This document shows positions 54,823 to 63,456 of a stretch of 64,000 bases of DNA, one piece after another. The notes under the pieces are model-generated. The model was not told the origin of the DNA, searched no databases, and saw nothing but the letters and a program-made list of their open reading frames with translations. This DNA is from Comamonadaceae bacterium PBBC2. Lineage in GTDB: Bacteria > Pseudomonadota > Gammaproteobacteria > Burkholderiales > Burkholderiaceae_C. Numbering within the stretch: the stretch's first letter is position 1; every line of letters begins with the position of its first letter. The stretch lies in assembly GCA_002255935.1 (NCBI GenBank), contig NKIO01000001.1, forward strand, positions 62,001-126,000, in the 5' to 3' direction. Position numbers and translations under genes: made by a program.

Positions 54823-56073
54823 TCAAATGGTTTTGCGACTGGCCTCAGTGCGGTAGCCCACGCCCAGCGCAGCCCCCACGCTCAGCAGCAGCACCAGTGC
54901 CGCCCCCAGCAGCGTGGCCCCGTACCAGCCCCGGTCCATAAACACACCAAACACGATGGGCGACAGCGCAAAGCCTGTGTCTAAGCCCGAATACACCAGG
55001 CCATACACGCGGCCGGTGGCACCGGGCGGCGTGGCTTTTTTGATCATCATGTCGCGCGAGGGGCCGCCAATGCCCACCGCAAAACCGGTGGCCGCCAGCA
55101 CCACCATGGTGGCCTGCGCGCCCAGCAGACCGGTGCCGCACAGTGCCAGCAGCACGGCACCGCAGGCCATAGCAATCGCCACCACGCGGTCGCTGTGCGC
55201 TGATCGCGCCGCCACAAAACCACCCACAAACATGCCCACCGCGCCGCACAGCATGTATGCGGTGATGGTGAGCGTGGCCGCTTCAAAGCTGATGCCGTGC
55301 ATGGCTTTGAGGATGGACACCGCGAAGCTCTGCACCACGGCCAGCGTCATGGTGGAGAGCAAAAAGAAACCAAAACACCACCACACCACCGGCAGCTTCA
55401 TGAAGGCCATGGCGTGCTCAGGCTGCGCGGCATGGGCTTGGGCGGAGGAAGTTGAAAGCGCGGCGCGTGGGGCCACACGGGTGCTGAGTTTGTCGCGCTG
55501 CAGCACCAATAGCAGCAAGATGGCGGCGTACATCAACGCCGCGGCCAGGTAGGCATTGCGCCAGCCCACCAGCGCACCCATGCCGGCAAAAAACACCGGT
55601 GCGGCGGCCCAACCCAAGTTGCCGGTCAGCCCGTGGGCGCTAAAGGCATAACCCAGGCGCGGAGCCGACACCCGCTGGTTCAAAATCGTGAAATCCACCG
55701 GGTGAAACGTGGCATTGCCCAAGCCCGCCAGCGCAGCCACCCAGATCAGTCCGGCGTAGCTGGTAACGGCCGATGCGCACAAGCAGGCCGCAATAAAAAT
55801 GCCCATGGCCACAAACAGCAGGGGCCGCGCGCCCAGCCGGTCCACCACAAAACCTGCGCTGGCCTGCCCTACCCCAGAGACCACAAAAAAGGTGGTCATC
55901 AACAAGCCCAACTGTGAATAGCTCAGGCCAAACTCTTGCATGAATACCGGGAACAGCAGCGGCAGCAGCAAATGCCCGAAATGGGAGCTGGCGTGGGCCA
56001 GGCCCACCAGGCCAATGATGGTGGCGTCTTGCCGCAAAGGGGGATGCGGCACGCCGCTGAGTGTGTCTGCCAT
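54823..56073 (-). CDS. MFS-family permease
   Basis: 416 residues with twelve predicted helices. The MFS motif A region appears as GFVVDRLGARPLLF between helices 2 and 3, and an equivalent in the second half as GGFVAARSAHSDRVV. The substrate is unknown. It is 31 nt upstream of the M20 peptidase in the same direction, so the two could handle related compounds. Confidence 0.87.
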   Translation of the reverse strand: MADTLSGVPHPPLRQDATIIGLVGLAHASSHFGHLLLPLLFPVFMQEFGLSYSQLGLLMTTFFVVSGVGQASAGFVVDRLGARPLLFVAMGIFIAACLCASAVTSYAGLIWVAALAGLGNATFHPVDFTILNQRVSAPRLGYAFSAHGLTGNLGWAAAPVFFAGMGALVGWRNAYLAAALMYAAILLLLVLQRDKLSTRVAPRAALSTSSAQAHAAQPEHAMAFMKLPVVWWCFGFFLLSTMTLAVVQSFAVSILKAMHGISFEAATLTITAYMLCGAVGMFVGGFVAARSAHSDRVVAIAMACGAVLLALCGTGLLGAQATMVVLAATGFAVGIGGPSRDMMIKKATPPGATGRVYGLVYSGLDTGFALSPIVFGVFMDRGWYGATLLGAALVLLLSVGAALGVGYRTEASRKTI

Positions 56074-56094
56074 CGCCAAGGCCTTATCAGCCGC

Positions 56095-56727
56095 TCAGGC
56101 TGGCTGGGTTTCGAAACTCGCGCGCACCAGCTCTTCGAGCCGACCAAAATGAACTGGCTTGGCAAAAAAGCTCACATCGGCAGGCAAGCCGCCGTTTGCG
56201 GCAATGTCAGCAGCACTGAGCGCCGACACCACCACCACTTTCAGGGCCTCATAGCCAGAGCCAGATTTTTTGAGGGTGCGCAGCATCTGAAAGCCATCCA
56301 TGCCGGGCATGTGCAGGTCGGTGACGACCAAGTCCGGCTGCATTTCCCCAATGCGCACCAGGGCCTCAAAACCATTGCTGGCGGTGTTTAAAGTGACAGG
56401 GAATTTCCAGGTCGCCATCACCTGCGACGTCAGCCGTAACATGATGGGGTCATCCTCCACCACCAAAATTTTGATACCGGAAACGGCGGCACTGGGGGGC
56501 GCAACGACCGGTGCAGCCGGTGCCACCGCCGGAATAAACACCTGGGAGCGCTCCAGCATCAGCGCGTCTACGGCCGCACGCGGTATGCGGCGGTGCCCGC
56601 CAGCCGTGCGCCACGCGGGCAACAAACCCGCCTCTACCCACAACTGCACGGTGCGTACCGCCACGCCCAGCTTTTCGCCAGCCTCGCGGGTGGTCATCAA
56701 GTCATCGTTCGCCGAAGTTTTTCGCAC
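56095..56727 (-). CDS. Regulator with N-terminal MerR/excisionase-type HTH and C-terminal receiver domain
   Basis: 210 residues. Residues about 10-55 form a helix-turn-helix (LMTTREAGEKLGVAVRTVQL, GLLPAWRTAGGHRRIP). A Pro/Ala-rich linker follows, then a receiver domain (about 85-205) with acidic pair VVEDDP, phosphoacceptor Asp in LVVTDLHMPGMDG and the conserved Lys in FFAKPVHFG. The domain order is the reverse of the usual response regulator. GTG start at 56727 is assumed; an ATG ten codons later is possible. No histidine kinase lies nearby. Confidence 0.85.
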   Translation of the reverse strand: MRKTSANDDLMTTREAGEKLGVAVRTVQLWVEAGLLPAWRTAGGHRRIPRAAVDALMLERSQVFIPAVAPAAPVVAPPSAAVSGIKILVVEDDPIMLRLTSQVMATWKFPVTLNTASNGFEALVRIGEMQPDLVVTDLHMPGMDGFQMLRTLKKSGSGYEALKVVVVSALSAADIAANGGLPADVSFFAKPVHFGRLEELVRASFETQPA

Positions 56728-56835
56728 TCTGTTTTCCGCTGCTGGTTAGGTGATTTGAGTGATCCTATACCATCGCGCCCGATTCTCTGGCCAACGGAGG
56801 CGACAGCGGCACCCCAACTGCCGCCCTAGGCCACC

Positions 56836-57552
56836 CTAGCGCCCAGCCTTATCGCCCCACAACTGCGCCAGCCGCGCATCACGCCCACAGCTGCTGCGGT
56901 AGTACTTGTAGCGGATCGGGTTCTTTTTGTAATAGTCTTGGTGGTAGTCCTCTGCCGGGTAAAAAGCACCGGCAGGCGTGATTTCCGTCATCACCGGCTC
57001 TTTGAAAGGCTTGGTTTTTTCTAGCGCAGCGCGCGAGGCCTGGGCGATCTTCAGTTGCTCAGCGCCCACCGCAAAAATGGCGGTGCGGTAGGGGCTGCCC
57101 CGGTCACAAAACTGCTGGTCCTTTACCGTAGGGTCTATGGTGTGCCAAAAGTACTCCACCAGGCGCTCGTAGCTCACTTTGGCGGGGTCATACACCACCT
57201 CTACCGCCTCGGCATGGCCGGTGCCGTGGCCGGAGACTTGCTCGTAGCTGGGGTTGGCCGTGTTGCCGCCGGTGTAGCCCGAGGTGGTGGCAATCACACC
57301 CGGAATCTTGTCAAAGTCAGACTCCACACACCAAAAGCAGCCCCCAGCAAAAATGGCGCGGGCCGTGGTGGCAGTGGGTGTTGACGCGGCGGCGGGTGCA
57401 GCCGGTTTGGTTTGGGCGACAACGGGTTGCAAAATGCCAGCGCCCCAAGCCAAAAGTGTCAGCAGCAGTAGCGCGCCAAAGGCTCTCAGCGCCTTTGCCA
57501 CCGGGCTGTGTGCCTGGGCCGTGCCAGCTTGGGTTGTGCGGGCGCGGCTCAT
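56836..57552 (-). CDS. msrA: Peptide-methionine (S)-S-oxide reductase, exported
   Basis: Repairs oxidised methionine (S form). 238 residues. A hydrophobic segment (LRAFGALLLLTLLAWGAGIL) suggests a periplasmic or anchored enzyme. Catalytic GGCFWCVE, GHAEAVEV and the C-terminal SSCGRD with a resolving Cys are present. The start overlaps the msrB stop by 4 nt. Confidence 0.94.
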   Translation of the reverse strand: MSRARTTQAGTAQAHSPVAKALRAFGALLLLTLLAWGAGILQPVVAQTKPAAPAAASTPTATTARAIFAGGCFWCVESDFDKIPGVIATTSGYTGGNTANPSYEQVSGHGTGHAEAVEVVYDPAKVSYERLVEYFWHTIDPTVKDQQFCDRGSPYRTAIFAVGAEQLKIAQASRAALEKTKPFKEPVMTEITPAGAFYPAEDYHQDYYKKNPIRYKYYRSSCGRDARLAQLWGDKAGR

Positions 57553-58058
57553 GCGGCCACCACAAATTTAAGGGCCACGCCGTTATTGCAGTAGCGCTTG
57601 CCCGTGGGTGCCGGGCCGTCGTTAAACACATGGCCCTGGTGCCCTTCGCAGCGGGCGCAGTGGTATTCGGTACGCGGAAAGAGCAGCTTGAAATCGGTCT
57701 TGGTAACCACCGCGCCAGGCAGATAGTTAAAAAAGCTGGGCCAGCCCGTGCCGCTGTCAAACTTCATGGACGCATCAAACAGTGGCAAATCACAGCCCGC
57801 ACAGTGGTACAGGCCTTTGCGCTTCTCGGCGTTCAGCGGGCTGGTGCCCGCGCGCTCGGTGCCCTCGTGGCGCAGCACATCGTATTGCGGACCGGATAGG
57901 CGCTTTTGCCACTCGGCATCCGTCAGGCGCAGCGGCACGATGGCTTTGGCATCGGCAGCGCCCGCACTCCCTGGTGCGGCGGGTGCAGCCGGTGCAGCAG
58001 TAGCCAGGCGCGCAAGCCCCAGGCCGCTCAAAAAGGCAAACAGGTTTCTGCGGGTCAT
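57549..58058 (-). CDS. msrB: Peptide-methionine (R)-S-oxide reductase, exported
   Basis: Repairs the R form of methionine sulfoxide. 169 residues. The start MTRRNLFAFLSGLGLARLAT looks like a Tat signal (RRNLF). Zinc-binding CAGC and CARC pairs, GTGWPSF and the catalytic Cys in RYCNNGVALKF are intact. First gene of the msrB-msrA pair, both apparently periplasmic. Confidence 0.94.
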   Translation of the reverse strand: MTRRNLFAFLSGLGLARLATAAPAAPAAPGSAGAADAKAIVPLRLTDAEWQKRLSGPQYDVLRHEGTERAGTSPLNAEKRKGLYHCAGCDLPLFDASMKFDSGTGWPSFFNYLPGAVVTKTDFKLLFPRTEYHCARCEGHQGHVFNDGPAPTGKRYCNNGVALKFVVAA

Positions 58059-58178
58059 ACAAAGTCTTTCGGTGGGTGGCTGATGGGGGTTTGTCGCACA
58101 AACCACCAAAATCTTTCACCACCGGGGACAAGTGCCTACGGGCTGGTCAAGATTGGTAGCAAAGGTTTTAGGGGTTCC

Positions 58179-58236
58179 GCTATCAATAAATGAGCTGCTC
58201 CCGCACTATCCACGGGCTGAATGGGCTGTTGGGCAT
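58179..58236 (+). repeat. Dispersed repeat, copy 8
   Basis: GCTATCAATAAATGAGCTGC, then TCCCGCACTATCCACGGGCT and TGAATGGGCTGTTGGGCA. It lies in the gap between msrB and the C39 transporter gene. Confidence 0.9.
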
Positions 58237-58261
58237 GCAAATTCCGCCCCCCAAACGCTTT

Positions 58262-60379
58262 CTACACAGTCCCAATGGCTGCTGCAGCCCGCAGCTCTAC
58301 CGCCTTGCCCGCATCCACCCCCACTACCCGCTGTGCCCCGGCAATGGTCTCGGGCCGGTGGGCCACGATGATGCGGGTGATGGGCATGGCGGCCAGCGCA
58401 TCTGTCACCCGGCGCTCGTTGGCAATGTCCAGGTGGCTGGTGGCTTCGTCCAGCGCCAGCACCTTGGGGGCTTTGTAGAGCGCGCGAGCCAGCAACACGC
58501 GCTGCTTTTGCCCTCCACTCAGGGCCGAGCCCATATCCCCCACCAGCGTTTGGTAGCCCATGGGCATCTTGGCAATATCGTCATGCACTGCCGCCATCGC
58601 GGCGCAGGCGTAAACGCGGTCTAGCTCGGGCCGCAGATCAAAGAAGCTGATGTTGTCGGCAATGCTGCCCGCCAAGAGCACGTCTTCTTGCATCACCGTG
58701 CCAATGACCTTGCGGTAGTTTTGCAGGCCCAGGTGTTTGACTGGCACGCCGCCGTACAGCACCTCGCCCTCTTGCGGGTGTAGCAGGCCCAAGATGACCT
58801 TGAGCAGCGTGGTCTTGCCGCAGCCGCTTGGCCCCACCAGCGCCACACTTTGGCCTGCGGGCAGTTGCAAGTTCAGGTCTTTCAACACCCAGGGCTCGCC
58901 TTCTCCATATCGGAAGCTCACATTGCGCAGCTCTATGCTGGGCTGTAAATGGGCCAGGTCGTTGGGGGGTGCAGTGTCGGTTTCTGGCTCTGCGAGCGCA
59001 ATGTCTGCCAGACGCTCAGAGTGCAGGCTGAGCATCTTGATCTCTACTGCGTAGTTGATGAGCGCCGACACACGGCCAGTGAACTGGCCCTTATAAGCAA
59101 TGTAAGCGAACAACATGCCGATGGTGAACGGCGAAGCGGTGGCTGCCCCCACACCACCCACTCCCGACTGCATTACCAGCCCAGCACCCAGCCAAAACAC
59201 CACCAAATTTTCGACGCCAAACACAAAGGTATTGGCCACGCCAAAGCCAATGTTCATCTTGGCGGTGCGTACATCGCGGTTTTGCACCTCGACCAGCAGG
59301 TTTTGCCAACGCGCGCGGCGCTCTTGCTCTCGGCCAAAAAGCTTGAGCGGCGTGATGGCGCGCAGGGTTTCCAAGAAATGGGTGTTCTCGCGGGCAGAGA
59401 CAATGAGCCTCTCAGCACCAGCGTCACGGAAGGGAGTGTATGCCGCCCAACGCAGCAGGCCATAAACAACGACTGAAGCAACAGTGACCGCCGCCAGCTT
59501 GGGCGAATACAGCAGCATCATGCTCAGGGCAGCCAAGCCCATGATGCCGTCTAGCATTGCCTCTACCACGCTGGTGGTTAGAGTGCGCTGAATGGCCCCC
59601 ACCGCCCCAAAGCGGCTAACGATATCGCCCAGGTGGCGCTTCTCAAAAAACTCGACTGGCAACTTGATCAAATGTGCAAACACATTGCCCGCCCACTGCA
59701 AGCTAAGCGATTGGCCCAACACCATCAGCATCCAACTACGCGCCAGACCTATGGCCGTCTGAATAAGCAGCAGCAAACCAAAGCCGATGATTAAGACTTG
59801 GAGCAAGTCCATATCGTGCGTGGCTATGGCGTCGTCTACCACCAGCTGATTCAACAACGGTGAGGCTATGGCGAAAAGCTCTAGGACTACGGCAATGGCA
59901 AAGATTTGAAATAGCGAACGCTTTAAACCAAGCACCTTGCCAGTCAGTGCCGACAAAGCCACGCGCTTGCGCTCGTCCACCGGTTTGAAGTCCGCATTAG
60001 GCGTCAGCTCCAAGGCCACGCCGGTAAAGTGCTCGGATACCTCGACCATAGCCAGCTTGCGTTCGCCGACTGCAGGGTCAAGGATGGTGATGTGGCCCCG
60101 GCCTACCTTCTTCAGAACTACAAAGTGGTTCAAGTCCCAATGCAAGATGCAGGGGAGTTGCAACTGCCCCAGCTCTTCCAAATCCAGACGCAGCGGGCGG
60201 CTATTAAAGTTGAGTAGGCTGGCGTGGGTGATGAGCTGCTGAAGGGTTGCGCCTTTGAGGGACACCGGGAAACGGCGACGGACTTCAGAGAGGTCGAGTT
60301 GCAGGTGATACGCGTTGGCGACCATGACGATGCAGGCTAGACCGCATTCGCTGGATTCGGATTGAAAAATCAACTGCAC
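58262..60379 (-). CDS. C39-peptidase ABC transporter (peptide exporter, PCAT type)
   Basis: 705 residues in three parts. Residues 1-130: a peptidase C39 domain with oxyanion Gln6, catalytic Cys12 (SSECGLAC), His85 (DLNHFVVL) and Asp101 (ILDPAVG), so it should cut after double-glycine leaders. About 150-440: six-helix exporter domain. About 470-700: nucleotide-binding domain with Walker A GPSGCGKTT, signature LSGGQKQRV and Walker B VLALDEATSHLD. Last gene of the minus-strand export locus, 114 nt after the TraB/GumN gene. It would pair with the HlyD-like protein and a TolC encoded elsewhere. Confidence 0.93.
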   Translation of the reverse strand: MQLIFQSESSECGLACIVMVANAYHLQLDLSEVRRRFPVSLKGATLQQLITHASLLNFNSRPLRLDLEELGQLQLPCILHWDLNHFVVLKKVGRGHITILDPAVGERKLAMVEVSEHFTGVALELTPNADFKPVDERKRVALSALTGKVLGLKRSLFQIFAIAVVLELFAIASPLLNQLVVDDAIATHDMDLLQVLIIGFGLLLLIQTAIGLARSWMLMVLGQSLSLQWAGNVFAHLIKLPVEFFEKRHLGDIVSRFGAVGAIQRTLTTSVVEAMLDGIMGLAALSMMLLYSPKLAAVTVASVVVYGLLRWAAYTPFRDAGAERLIVSARENTHFLETLRAITPLKLFGREQERRARWQNLLVEVQNRDVRTAKMNIGFGVANTFVFGVENLVVFWLGAGLVMQSGVGGVGAATASPFTIGMLFAYIAYKGQFTGRVSALINYAVEIKMLSLHSERLADIALAEPETDTAPPNDLAHLQPSIELRNVSFRYGEGEPWVLKDLNLQLPAGQSVALVGPSGCGKTTLLKVILGLLHPQEGEVLYGGVPVKHLGLQNYRKVIGTVMQEDVLLAGSIADNISFFDLRPELDRVYACAAMAAVHDDIAKMPMGYQTLVGDMGSALSGGQKQRVLLARALYKAPKVLALDEATSHLDIANERRVTDALAAMPITRIIVAHRPETIAGAQRVVGVDAGKAVELRAAAAIGTV

Positions 60380-60493
60380 AATGCTACCAATACAAACTCA
60401 GTGCGTTAATTGGTTAGATTTTCCGGACTGCCAATTTGTCCTAGTATGGAAAAATGAACTTGAATTCAGTAGTTCTAAGTAACGGCCTTCCGA

Positions 60494-61429
60494 CTACTTG
60501 AGATCACCCGATGAAATAATCCTTGTGGTAACGCCATTCGCATTCAAAATATTTACTATGCCATCATCACCACCAAGATGAGCAGCTCCAACAGCAAAAA
60601 AGGGTTGGTAGCCATTTTTTATCATTCTCTCAATTTTTCTAGCCATCACTGCATTTCTGTTGGTCACGAAATGCCGGTAAAAATCTTCACTCGCGCCCAA
60701 AAATTTATATAAATCTGTATTGTATTTCGCAAATGCATTCATATCATCTGATACATAGGACTTCGCAATACGATTTTTCAAATCCAAGTAAATTTTTCGC
60801 TCAGGCAAATTGGTTCTCATGGCGCAATATTTTGACAAGAATGCATAAGCATCATCGTTTGAAATATTTTTAAGCATTTGAATCTTGTCAGCGGCAACTT
60901 CCAACCCCGCCAGAGGTAGTTTTCTTGTTTTTGCATACGAAATTATTTTTTGATCATAGCCCAGGCCTTGCGCCGCTGGAATATAAAGTGCCTCCGTATA
61001 TCCGGAATATCTCATTGCAAAGAGAAATGGTACCGAGGTAAAGTCTAGATTTACTGCAGAGTTATCGTTTTCATCACCCAGCATTTCTTCATATGCATTT
61101 TGAACACACGCCTGCATATCTTTCGGTGCGTTTGTAAGTATGGTGTCGGCCCCACCTATTGCCAACTGCTCCTTCTGCGTTTGGGGGGAGTAGCCATGAA
61201 TGCTCTCCATTACGACAAATCTGCTTTGCGCGAGCATCGGTGCGAGTTTTTCAAAATTTATGGGAACGCCATTGACCGCCCCATGTGTACTTCCAAACAG
61301 AAATCCCAACACTTTATTATTTACGCTCAACTCAACGAGTTGCGCAACTGAATGTTTTGGAAAAAACATTGCAAGTGCTAACATTAATGAGAATAAACAG
61401 CGTTTTTTAGAAAAAATGTTGTGATTCAT
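60494..61429 (-). CDS. TraB/GumN-family periplasmic protein
   Basis: 311 residues. Sec signal peptide (KKRCLFSLMLALAMFFPKHS, ending near VAQ). Family motifs are GSTH at 46-49 and the C-terminal FFAVGAAHLGGDDGIVNIL around 277-295. The family includes enterococcal TraB, which limits pheromone activity, and Tiki-type proteases. Composition is AT-rich, unlike the flanking transporter genes. It starts 11 nt after the double-glycine peptide gene, so a role as immunity, maturation or inhibitor of that peptide is possible but inferred. Confidence 0.75.
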   Translation of the reverse strand: MNHNIFSKKRCLFSLMLALAMFFPKHSVAQLVELSVNNKVLGFLFGSTHGAVNGVPINFEKLAPMLAQSRFVVMESIHGYSPQTQKEQLAIGGADTILTNAPKDMQACVQNAYEEMLGDENDNSAVNLDFTSVPFLFAMRYSGYTEALYIPAAQGLGYDQKIISYAKTRKLPLAGLEVAADKIQMLKNISNDDAYAFLSKYCAMRTNLPERKIYLDLKNRIAKSYVSDDMNAFAKYNTDLYKFLGASEDFYRHFVTNRNAVMARKIERMIKNGYQPFFAVGAAHLGGDDGIVNILNANGVTTRIISSGDLK

Positions 61430-61440
61430 ATTTTTATATA

Positions 61441-61860
61441 CTATGGCGTTGGCATTGATTGGATACTAATTATCCTAGGAATTTCCTCCACTACATCGAC
61501 TCTGACACACATGCCAACGGTTACTCCATTAGTAGTTATTGACAACGTAGGGTGGCCCTCACTATTAATTGATTGTTCAAAAGTTCCCGTCCCTCCACTA
61601 GAATTGGTAAATGCAAAACTTTGAAAATCACCAGGTTGGGAGAAACCATTATTTACCACATTATTTACTGTAAAGTTATCCAGTGGATATCCAAATTTTA
61701 TGGGGGCGAGGCATTGATTGACCTGATTGTCCGTACCGCCGGGACACATCCCACCGCCGCCTGAAATGCCTGGGCTCAAATTCGGATCGCCGCCGTCTAA
61801 ACTAGTAGTTCCTACGCCGCCAGCAATCATTTTGCATTGTTCTGAATTCAGTTCTTTCAT
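61441..61860 (-). CDS. Candidate exported peptide precursor with double-glycine leader
   Basis: 139 residues, no family recognised. The first 15 residues (MKELNSEQCKMIAGG) fit the leader recognised by C39 peptidases: hydrophobic Leu4, Met11 and Ile12 spaced from a terminal Gly-Gly. Cleavage would release 124 residues starting VGTTSLDGG. The mature part is rich in Gly, Ser, Thr and Asn, has Cys39, Cys50 and Cys118 and a beta-rich pattern at the C-terminal end (HPTLSITTNGVTVGMCVRVD). AGGACG lies upstream of the ATG. Clearly AT-richer than hlyD and the transporter gene. Confidence 0.75.
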   Translation of the reverse strand: MKELNSEQCKMIAGGVGTTSLDGGDPNLSPGISGGGGMCPGGTDNQVNQCLAPIKFGYPLDNFTVNNVVNNGFSQPGDFQSFAFTNSSGGTGTFEQSINSEGHPTLSITTNGVTVGMCVRVDVVEEIPRIISIQSMPTP

Positions 61861-61929
61861 AATTACGTCCTATTTTCGATGGCACCGAAATAGCGCTCGG
61901 CCCATACGCTTCCAACACCGCCCAGATCC

Positions 61930-63276
61930 TCAACCGCCTTCGCGCTTGCCTCTCAGATCAGCATTCAGAACTTTCACTTGCTGCCTAGCCGCCAACACCG
62001 GCTCCAGCACCCACTCCCAAACCTTCCTGCGCTCTTGCAACACATCGGCTTCCAGCGTCAGGCCGGGTTTGAGGGCAATGTCTTCCCCATAAGCTTTGAT
62101 ACTTTGGTCTGCCAATTGCACGTTGACGCGGTACATGGCTTCATTGCTGCCAGCTTGGCTCAATAACTGCTGGGCCAGGTTGGGCGGCAGCTCACTGGGG
62201 GCAAATGGGGTGGCAGAGATGCTGGTGATTTTTCCGGCATACAGACCAAACTTTTGGTAGGGGTAGGCGGCGTAGCGCAGGTACACGGTTTGGCCGGGGC
62301 GCACAAAGCCGGCGGTGCGGCTGGGGGCGTAAAGGTGGGCTTGCAAGTTGGATGCTTTGTCTTGCCCGGTGTTGCCTGGCGCTGCTTGCGGTAAGAGGGT
62401 CAGCAAGCTTTGCCCCGCCTGCACCGATTGCCCGGCTTGCAGGCCGAGAGCCGTCACTGTGCCTGCAAAGGGTGCGGTGATAACCATGCTTTTGCGGGCG
62501 GTGTTCTCAGTGGCTTCTTGGTCCAGGCTGGCTTGGCTGCGGTTGAGTTGGTTTACATCGGCTTGCAGTTGCGCGGCCAGTGCATCGCGCTCGGCTTTTA
62601 CGGCTTGCAGGTCGCGCTGCAGGCTGGTGGTGTTGCGCTGGCTGCTTTGCAGGCGGGCTTCGGCGTCCAGGCGCTCCTCTTGGCGGCTTTGCACCTGGGC
62701 GGGGGATACAAAACCGTCTTTAGCCAGATGCTGGTGGCGCTCTAGGGTGGTTTGGGCCAGCTGCACGCGGCGCTCTAGCAGGCTGTTTTGTTCTTCCACC
62801 TGGCGCAGCTCGGCTTGTACGGTGCGCAGCCGGTCGTTCAGCACTTGCTCGCGCTGGCGCACTTGCAGCTCGCGCAGGGTCCGTTCGGTTTGCAGGGTCT
62901 GGGTGCGGGTGGCGATTTGCTGGGCGATGCGGGCGCTGGTGTCATCCGCCACGCCGTTGCGCAGGGTGCTGCGTTCGGCGTTTAGCACCAGCAGCACGTC
63001 GCCCGCCTGCACAGTTTGGCCCTCGGTCACCGGGAGCTGTACTACGGTGCCGGGCTGCGGGGTGGTGATATTCAGGGTGCCCAGTGCGGGCACTAGCAAG
63101 CCAGACAGGTGGGCTTTGCGGTTGACCTCGCCCCAAGTGGCAAAGGCGATGAGCGCCATGGCGATAGCCAAGGCACCGCCGGTGACCAAGCTAAATGACA
63201 ACGGGCGGTGCAAACGCACGCTGCCCATCCACTGCGCGGTTTGGGCCGCTGCCACCTCTGGCCGAAACAAGCTCAT
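61930..63276 (-). CDS. HlyD-family membrane-fusion protein (type I secretion adaptor)
   Basis: 448 residues. Short cytoplasmic N terminus (MSLFRPEVAAAQ), one membrane helix (FSLVTGGALAIAMALIAF), a barrel-sandwich half-motif (GTVVQLPVTEGQTVQAGDVL), a long coiled coil (about 110-285, many Gln, Leu, Arg) and the second lipoyl half (APFAGTVTALGLQAGQSV). I chose the ATG at 63274-63276; a TTG at 63342 would add 22 residues unlike the family. Bridges the C39 ABC transporter to an outer-membrane TolC-type channel, which is not in the window. Confidence 0.9.
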   Translation of the reverse strand: MSLFRPEVAAAQTAQWMGSVRLHRPLSFSLVTGGALAIAMALIAFATWGEVNRKAHLSGLLVPALGTLNITTPQPGTVVQLPVTEGQTVQAGDVLLVLNAERSTLRNGVADDTSARIAQQIATRTQTLQTERTLRELQVRQREQVLNDRLRTVQAELRQVEEQNSLLERRVQLAQTTLERHQHLAKDGFVSPAQVQSRQEERLDAEARLQSSQRNTTSLQRDLQAVKAERDALAAQLQADVNQLNRSQASLDQEATENTARKSMVITAPFAGTVTALGLQAGQSVQAGQSLLTLLPQAAPGNTGQDKASNLQAHLYAPSRTAGFVRPGQTVYLRYAAYPYQKFGLYAGKITSISATPFAPSELPPNLAQQLLSQAGSNEAMYRVNVQLADQSIKAYGEDIALKPGLTLEADVLQERRKVWEWVLEPVLAARQQVKVLNADLRGKREGG

Positions 63277-63412
63277 GCGCCGATGCGCCCCTGGCGGCAC
63301 TGGGCGGGGCGTGCCCGGCGTAGTGTGCGGGCTTGCAAGCAACGTGTGCGTTGACTTGGCGTCAGGTAGTTGTAAGGCATGGCGCGATTGTTCAAGCGCC
63401 CTACTAGACTTA

Positions 63413-63447
63413 CAACCCTACAGATGTAGCCTACATCTGTAGGGTTG
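63413..63447. promoter_or_regulatory. Perfect 35-bp palindrome between luxR-type gene and hlyD
   Basis: Seventeen-base arms (63413-63429, 63431-63447) separated by one base. Each arm contains CTACAGATGTAG, itself a small palindrome, so it looks like two tandem dyads. It starts 9 nt past the LuxR-type stop and lies about 137 nt upstream of hlyD. There is no T-tract, so an operator is likelier than a terminator. Confidence 0.65.
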
Positions 63448-63456
63448 ACGCAAGCA

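Noticed and set aside
61730-61800. A second Gly-Gly pair (LDGG) in the peptide precursor as an alternative cleavage site
   Set aside because: It is not preceded by the hydrophobic spacing expected of a leader; the pair at residues 14-15 fits much better.
63277-63342. TTG start adding 22 residues to the HlyD-like protein
   Set aside because: The added segment is Pro/Thr-rich; the family typically begins with a short LFRPE-type N terminus, which the ATG at 63276 gives.
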